Positions 15,211 through 19,320 of a stretch of DNA of 19,320 nt are shown piece by piece. The translations under genes were made by a program, and so were the position numbers. The DNA comes from Granulosicoccus sp964352535. Its GTDB lineage: Bacteria > Pseudomonadota > Gammaproteobacteria > Granulosicoccales > Granulosicoccaceae. The DNA lies in the NCBI GenBank assembly GCA_964352535.1, contig CAYGSW010000100.1:1-19320 (forward strand), given 5' to 3'. The notes under the pieces are model-generated. The model was not told the DNA's origin, made no database searches, and worked only from the letters and a program-made list of their open reading frames with translations. Position 1 is the stretch's first letter; each line of letters opens with the position of its first letter.

Positions 15211-17379
15211 TTGTATAAGCGCCAGGGACTGCTGAACTATAGAGCAGGTTTTAGAAAAGCTACAATTGTTACTTGTATTTTGCTCACCTGCACCATGCCG
15301 GTTTTCGCGCAAAACTGGTGCGAAGGAAAGATCACTGACAAAGCCCGACGTGTAGTGCCAACTCTTGATAAACCAGATGTTCTACAACCGTATACTGATC
15401 CGGTGTTCGGAACGAGAGTTGTCAGGGTAACTGATGCACCGTATGGCACTGCTCGTCGCACTTTATACAATACGATTCAGCCATGGAACGCCGATGAATC
15501 TCTGCTTATTCTCTATCACACCGGTGATAAGAACGCTGGGCATCACTTATACAATGGCCGGACGTATCAATACATTCGTCAGTTGGAGTTTTCAGCTGCT
15601 GATATCGAGGGAATTTATTGGGATCAGACAGACAGTTCCAAGCTGTACTTCATTCAGAAGCGGCCCAATAACGATGCGTTGTTTGGCAAGCTTGTCAGGT
15701 ACGATGTAAACACGCGTACAAGAACTCTGGTTGCCGATCTGGATCCTGTTTGTGGAACACCCGCCAGCAGAAACGGCAAAATCGCTCGAGCCGGAAATGA
15801 TATTCAAGGGCTGGCTGGCAACCTCATCGGTTTGAGATGTGTAAACAACGAAGTCAACCGTAGCGCTTCTGACATAACGTTTCATGTCAATGTCCGAACT
15901 GGAAAAATAGGTCCCCGTCTGGTGATAGATCCGTCTAGGTCACAGGGGTCTAACACATTTGGCCTGAGACCTGATGTGGCAGCATCCACTTTGCACAGTG
16001 GTCGCCGAGTTGTTGTGCAAGATAACGTCTTTGACATTAACATGAACTTCCTCTACCGGATAGATAGCTCACTCGGTCCTTACAGAGCTGCCGATGGTAC
16101 TAACTACTCGGTTCCACAGCTTGAGCATTCAACAATCGGTCGCATGCCTAATGGGCACGACGCCATTTTTTCACCTCGATACAATCCTCAGGAGTTCGGC
16201 TGCGAAAATGACAGTGATGCGGGTCGAGGGGCTCTCGTTGCCCACGATATCCAGTCGGATAGTTGCCGGGTGATGGTCGGTCGTAGTACAGGTTGGGGCT
16301 ATCCATTGCGCGGGGTGCACCTCTCGGCAGTATCCGCACAAAATCCTGGGTGGGTAACCATGACTTCAATCGGCTACAGGCAACTTGACTATCTCACTAA
16401 TGGCAAGAGTGCGCCATTGCTCTTCTCCGAACTCAGTCTGACGCATGCAAATCCTGACAATCCGACAACTTGCCGACTTGCGCACACAAGAACCATGGGC
16501 AAATCGGCGAGGCGCGGTGACAGCTACCGAGGTGCCTACTTCGGTGAGCCACACGCTGTTATGAGCCCCAGTGGCTCGCGTATTCTGTTTAACTCGGACT
16601 GGTACGACTCAGGATCAGTTGATACCTATGCCGTAGACCTTAAGTCAGGTGTATCTAATTCCGTAGTGNNNNNNNNNNNNNNNNNNNNNNNNNNNNNNNN
16701 NNNNNNNNNNNNNNNNNNNNNNNNNNNNNNNNNNNNNNNNNNNNNNNNNNNNNNNNNNNNNNNNNNNNCACAAGAAACTCCCGCACGCGTATACGTAAAT
16801 TTTACTGACAATACGCCGAGTTCCAGAAACCGTGTAACTATTGCACGAGTGGGCTCACCGGACAGTCAGCTACTGATGTGGCTCTATACCAATGGCACTC
16901 AGAAGGATAGTTTGCCCGGTCCACAGGTCGGTCGACTCGGTTTCTTGCAGGCGTACATCGGTACCGGACGTTTTGAAGCAAGATTGTTCACAGATGGTAA
17001 CTTCGACAAGGCAGTTCACCGAACAATCTTTACCCTACCCGACGCTGACGATACGACCACGAAAGCAAATGACCCTATTTACGCTATGAAGGCTCAAGTG
17101 CGCATGCAGGAATCTCCGCCACGTGTCTACGTGGATTTTGCAGATACCCACCGAGGCGCTGGCAATCGCGTGAAAATCGCGCGCGCCGGTTCGCCTGACA
17201 ACCAACATCTAATGTGGCTTTATACCAATGGCTCTCAAAGGCTGAGTGGACAGGGCCCGAAAAACGGTCGGCTTGGTTTCTTACAGCAATATGTGGGAAG
17301 GGGGCAGTTTGAGGCCAGACTGTTTGTTGACGGCAATTTAAATCAAGCCGTCCATCGAATAGCGTTTTCGATTCCCTGA
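15211..17379 (+). CDS. Secreted beta-propeller-like protein with two tandem C-terminal domains (gap inside)
   Basis: From TTG 15211 the protein starts with a basic n-region, a hydrophobic core ATIVTCILLTCTMPVFA and a probable signal-peptidase cut after A33 (VFA/QN). The next roughly 450 residues resemble a propeller of the TolB or oligogalacturonate-lyase type: repeated strand patterns such as ESLLILYHTGD, SSKLYFIQK and SPSGSRILFNSDWYDSGSVD. A 100-N gap (16669-16768) follows. After it come two 90-residue repeats (16771-17040 and 17107-17376) about 63% identical, each with RVYVxF, MWLYTNG, GRLGFLQ and FEARLF. These resemble small beta-sandwich attachment domains found at the ends of secreted enzymes. 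A polysaccharide-binding or -cleaving role beside the xylanase is inference; no catalytic residues are identified. Whether both sides of the gap belong to one gene depends on the true gap length. Confidence 0.72.
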   Translation: MYKRQGLLNYRAGFRKATIVTCILLTCTMPVFAQNWCEGKITDKARRVVPTLDKPDVLQPYTDPVFGTRVVRVTDAPYGTARRTLYNTIQPWNADESLLILYHTGDKNAGHHLYNGRTYQYIRQLEFSAADIEGIYWDQTDSSKLYFIQKRPNNDALFGKLVRYDVNTRTRTLVADLDPVCGTPASRNGKIARAGNDIQGLAGNLIGLRCVNNEVNRSASDITFHVNVRTGKIGPRLVIDPSRSQGSNTFGLRPDVAASTLHSGRRVVVQDNVFDINMNFLYRIDSSLGPYRAADGTNYSVPQLEHSTIGRMPNGHDAIFSPRYNPQEFGCENDSDAGRGALVAHDIQSDSCRVMVGRSTGWGYPLRGVHLSAVSAQNPGWVTMTSIGYRQLDYLTNGKSAPLLFSELSLTHANPDNPTTCRLAHTRTMGKSARRGDSYRGAYFGEPHAVMSPSGSRILFNSDWYDSGSVDTYAVDLKSGVSNSVVXXXXXXXXXXXXXXXXXXXXXXXXXXXXXXXXXXQETPARVYVNFTDNTPSSRNRVTIARVGSPDSQLLMWLYTNGTQKDSLPGPQVGRLGFLQAYIGTGRFEARLFTDGNFDKAVHRTIFTLPDADDTTTKANDPIYAMKAQVRMQESPPRVYVDFADTHRGAGNRVKIARAGSPDNQHLMWLYTNGSQRLSGQGPKNGRLGFLQQYVGRGQFEARLFVDGNLNQAVHRIAFSIP
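16669..16768. other. Assembly gap (100 N)
   Basis: One hundred unknown bases between the propeller-like part and the tandem repeats of the secreted protein. The open frame on both sides is compatible only by virtue of the nominal length. Confidence 1.
16771..17376 (+). repeat. Tandem 90-codon domain duplication
   Basis: Units at 16771-17040 and 17107-17376 encode equal-length domains with about 57 of 90 identical residues, separated by a 22-codon acidic/polar linker. Both retain GSPD, LMWLYTNG, GRLGFLQ, FEARLF and AVHR. A further unit could lie inside the gap. Confidence 0.9.
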
Positions 17380-17421
17380 TACCATCGTAAGATCATTTCA
17401 TGAATAATCCAGACTAGTAGT

Positions 17422-17452
17422 GTAGGGGCTGGTTCTCTGAAACAACCCCTAC
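17422..17452 (+). terminator. Hairpin after the secreted-protein gene
   Basis: GTAGGGG at 17422-17428 pairs with CCCCTAC at 17446-17452, extendable with a mismatch and a bulge through TGGTT/AACA. It lies 43 nt beyond the stop codon. There is no T-tract, so it may be a processing or stability stem, not a classical terminator. Confidence 0.4.
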
Positions 17453-17544
17453 CCACACGTATTCATTATTTGCATTGGTCCACCGATATTTCGACTCATC
17501 GAATTACCAACTTGACCTACAGTCAATCTATTTACCTGTACTGG

Positions 17545-17604
17545 CTAGTGGTCCATCCAGCTCATAAAGTAGGATTCTACTTTATGAGCTGGATGGACCA
17601 CTAG
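17545..17604. repeat. Perfect 28-bp inverted repeat with a 4-nt loop
   Basis: 17545-17572 (beginning CTAGTGGTCCATCCAGCTCA) is the exact reverse complement of 17577-17604, separated only by GATT. All 28 pairs match. No T-tract follows on either strand. It could be a strong cruciform or RNA hairpin, or two abutted transposon ends left by an excised or circularised element. Confidence 0.95.
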
Positions 17605-17610
17605 ATCACG

Positions 17611-17736
17611 CCCGTAGAGGTTTTTATCAACGATCCGAAAGATGACGTGTTTTAGTACTTTGAAACGCTCCAAGTGCTCACGACATTACTCGATGACAGA
17701 TTGATCACGATTACCAGACGGGTGTCGCAACAATAA
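17611..17736 (+). pseudogene. Short amber-interrupted coding-like remnant
   Basis: One frame reads PVEVFINDPKDDVF, then TAG at 17653-17655, then YFETLQVLTTLLDDRLITITR and five more residues to TAA at 17734-17736. The amphipathic pattern and composition look protein-like, and TAG is one step from CAG (Gln). No start codon or ribosome binding site is seen and I do not recognise the family. It may also be chance. Confidence 0.3.
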
Positions 17737-17738
17737 CA

Positions 17739-17829
17739 AACACCGACCGCCGCCGGTTAAGCAGCTTCGGGCTACCCCCATGCTGCTGAACCGGGGAGCG
17801 CTATTGGTCCTCAGGTTGATTTCGGTGTT
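17739..17829. repeat. Long interrupted hairpin, possible structured RNA
   Basis: CCGGTTAAGCAGC (17753-17765) pairs with GCTGCTGAACCGG (17782-17794) at 12 of 13 positions around a 16-nt loop. Outside it, AACACCGA (17739-17746) pairs perfectly with TCGGTGTT (17822-17829). A further GATTGTC/GACAATC pair (17840-17846, 17894-17900) follows. Strand and function are unknown. Confidence 0.55.
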
Positions 17830-17922
17830 GTCTAACCTTGATTGTCGCTGGATAGATCAGGATGTCCACTATTCGTTGGGAGCTGTCGATGGTGACAATC
17901 CATGGACCGCAGGACTAATTAC

Positions 17923-18513
17923 TCATTGAGCAAAACTATGTGATATTCCCAGCGCAACGATAGTCTGTTTGGCGCGCAGTAGATTGAGTTGTTGCTGCAA
18001 GAACGGGGCGATAATGAACGCAACGAGCACAATCGAGACGCAAAAAATAAAGTACAGGCTTAGTAGCGTGCTGAGCGGAATAGATGCTAAAGGCTTGGCG
18101 CAACCGATGAATGCTGATAGCAGCCAGTGACCTGTACTCAAACCACCGATAGCTGAAAGAAAAATCGCATTTTTTCGAGTCAGATAAGTGTTATCACAAA
18201 GGATCTTGAATCCGATCCTGTGCAATACCAATCCGTTAAGAGTCAGCACTATTACACAGGCAAGCTTCAACACAAGCTTGGAACTTTGTTGCATCAGATT
18301 CCAATCCAGGCCGGTATCGACATAGATGATCAATATCCCTGTAAGCCAAAGCCCAGATAAAGGCACAATAATGCGATCAGCTATTTTCTTGATGTTCTGT
18401 GTATCCCGCCCAGCAAGTATCTGCAAATCAGCACTCAATACACTGGATATGGCAAATGCGAAACAAATCAGATGCGCATAGACAAGCGCGACTCGGCATG
18501 CATCACTAATCAT
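17923..18513 (-). CDS. Predicted five-helix inner-membrane protein
   Basis: From ATG 18513 the product is 196 aa with about five hydrophobic helices near residues 9-31, 48-66, 80-101, 117-138 and 146-172. Histidines H14, H98 and H129 lie in or at the ends of helices 1, 3 and 4, an arrangement seen in CopD-like and cytochrome-b-like small membrane proteins, but I cannot assign a family. The tail after helix 5 (FLQQQLNLLRAKQ) is short and polar. A longer frame starts at 18612, but its first 33 residues are not membrane-like. GGAG at 18520-18523, six bases before ATG 18513, supports the shorter form. It appears to stand alone, lying downstream of the partial gene at the window end on the same strand with a gap of about 455 bp. 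Confidence 0.7.
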   Translation of the reverse strand: MISDACRVALVYAHLICFAFAISSVLSADLQILAGRDTQNIKKIADRIIVPLSGLWLTGILIIYVDTGLDWNLMQQSSKLVLKLACVIVLTLNGLVLHRIGFKILCDNTYLTRKNAIFLSAIGGLSTGHWLLSAFIGCAKPLASIPLSTLLSLYFIFCVSIVLVAFIIAPFLQQQLNLLRAKQTIVALGISHSFAQ

Positions 18514-18968
18514 GTTCTTCTCCGAAAGCCGATAACTGACGCTCGATCCAGTGCATCGGAAAACACCGCTAAGTTGACGCAGGTGATCCTCAAGATTATC
18601 AACTCTTCGCACAGCTTCCAGAATTGGTTTGTAGACAAATAATACAAGTTTGACATTCTATATAGTGATTAATCAAAATGAGTGGGCGATATCGCGAATC
18701 CAAACGTCAGGTTTGGACAAACGCCGGAAAGTATAGTGAAAACGGCTGACGAGTTGTAAGAATATGGCGTGCTTGAAACGCACGCGGCTTCGAAAACCTC
18801 GACTACGTCTCTAAACCAGTTGAATCCGTGCGTTTGCCCGATGTTGAGCAAGTACTCCCCACCCCAGGGCACCAGTAGCAAACACCTTGATTATCGAGCA
18901 ACCTGGCCCGGATTATTGATGAAATCACCAAATCGTTCCGCATCCTCATTGTCTGTAGAGGATTTTTT
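18514..18968. other. Intergenic region, no gene supported
   Basis: Between the partial minus-strand gene and the membrane-protein gene. It holds a 6-bp hairpin GCGTGC/GCACGC with a 7-nt loop at 18767-18785, too far from the upstream stop to call a terminator. AT-rich sequence around 18640-18680 could house the membrane-protein promoter, but I cannot define clear -35 and -10 boxes. A 70-codon minus-strand frame here has no recognisable features. Confidence 0.5.
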
Positions 18969-19319
18969 TCAGTCGGAAATACAGTCTGCATTACTCTCTT
19001 TCACAAAATCCGCAACGAACAAAGGGTCTGGTGAAAGGATTCGGCGCTTCATGAATAGTCCGGGCTGCTCTGTTGCTGTTAACTGTGTAGCCACTGTAAT
19101 GCCTATGAATCGCTTTTGAAGATCACCCACCGGATGGGAATAAATACCTGACACCGGCTCGGCGCAGATTACACGTGTATCTTCAACACTGAGTTCTGAA
19201 TTAGCTTCTGAATGGTAAAGGTTGCCGTTAGCCGCGTTGTAAACGGTCGATTGGCTATAGCGGACATCGGTGCCATTGGCATCAACGACGCGAAATCGAT
19301 AGCGCGTCGGTGATAGTGC
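18969..19319 (-). CDS. 3' end of an unidentified protein gene (cut by the window edge)
   Basis: An open minus-strand frame enters from the window end and runs 116 codons to a TGA at 18969-18971. It reads ALSPTRYRFRVVDANGTDVR, then SQSTVYNAANGNLYHSEANS, ending in DFVKESNADCISD. The first part alternates polar and hydrophobic residues like a beta-sandwich or surface protein; two cysteines are present. A shorter internal ATG frame from 19154 is part of the same reading frame, but the open frame extends beyond it to the window edge, favouring a truncated larger gene. The family is not recognised. Confidence 0.5.
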   Translation of the reverse strand, partial: ALSPTRYRFRVVDANGTDVRYSQSTVYNAANGNLYHSEANSELSVEDTRVICAEPVSGIYSHPVGDLQKRFIGITVATQLTATEQPGLFMKRRILSPDPLFVADFVKESNADCISD

Positions 19320-19320
19320 A

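Larger units (their letters stand above)
17380..17922. other. 543-bp region without an intact gene
   Basis: Located between the secreted-protein gene and the membrane-protein gene. It contains, in order, a terminator-like stem, the 28-bp perfect inverted repeat, an amber-interrupted short reading frame and a long interrupted hairpin. No intact gene is recognised. Confidence 0.7.

Noticed and set aside
17756..17836. GTTAAGC and GTCTAAC resemble integron core-site motifs (GTTRRRY / RYYYAAC).
   Set aside because: They occur in the wrong order on both strands and are not complementary to each other, and no integrase or cassette array is present.
18769..19119. Plus-strand open frame of 116 codons near the window end.
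   Set aside because: Its composition is shadow-like, and the opposite strand has a longer frame open to the window edge with a more protein-like sequence.
1..19320. tRNA, rRNA, CRISPR array, phage or transposase genes.
   Set aside because: No direct-repeat/spacer periodicity, cloverleaf, rRNA core sequence or transposase motif was recognised by eye; a dedicated scan was not possible.

Overview
This window looks like a chromosomal segment of a Gammaproteobacterium, probably a free-living, possibly marine one. The evidence is the mutL-miaA pair, the mltD / yafS-like / rnhA neighbourhood (known around E. coli mltD-gloB-yafS-rnhA-dnaQ), and a MutL that keeps the endonuclease motif seen in gammaproteobacteria without MutH-type repair. 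I cannot name the genus. The assembly has three runs of N (7441-7450, 13915-14014, 16669-16768). Two of them interrupt genes, so reading frames across them are not reliable.

Region 1 (1-8016) is housekeeping: mutL, miaA and cysM run as one + strand operon. Convergent to it is a two-gene minus-strand block, mltD (lytic transglycosylase with LysM repeats) followed by a two-FHA-domain protein. Divergent from mltD are a YafS-like methyltransferase (broken by a 10-N gap) and rnhA. gloB and dnaQ, expected nearby by comparison with E. coli, are not seen.

Region 2 (8017-11786) looks accessory. A MITE-like repeat with imperfect terminal inverted repeats (about 8117-8316) lies just after rnhA. Part of it recurs at the very start of the window at about 88% identity. 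Then comes a tight three-gene operon: an inositol-monophosphatase-family phosphatase, a 5-methylthioribose-kinase-like kinase and a sugar-1-phosphate nucleotidyltransferase. Kinase plus nucleotidyltransferase suggests synthesis of a nucleotide-activated small molecule. I know of no described pathway with this exact trio, and it is the best candidate for something new here.

Region 3 (11787-17379) concerns extracellular polysaccharide: a lipoprotein GH10 endo-xylanase on the minus strand, a decayed alpha/beta-hydrolase pseudogene next to an assembly gap, and a secreted beta-propeller-like protein ending in two tandem 90-residue domains.

Region 4 (17380-19320) is mostly non-coding or decayed DNA. 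It holds a perfect 28-bp inverted repeat with a 4-nt loop, a second long interrupted hairpin, and a short reading frame broken by an amber codon. A small five-helix membrane protein and the 3' end of an unidentified minus-strand gene complete the window.
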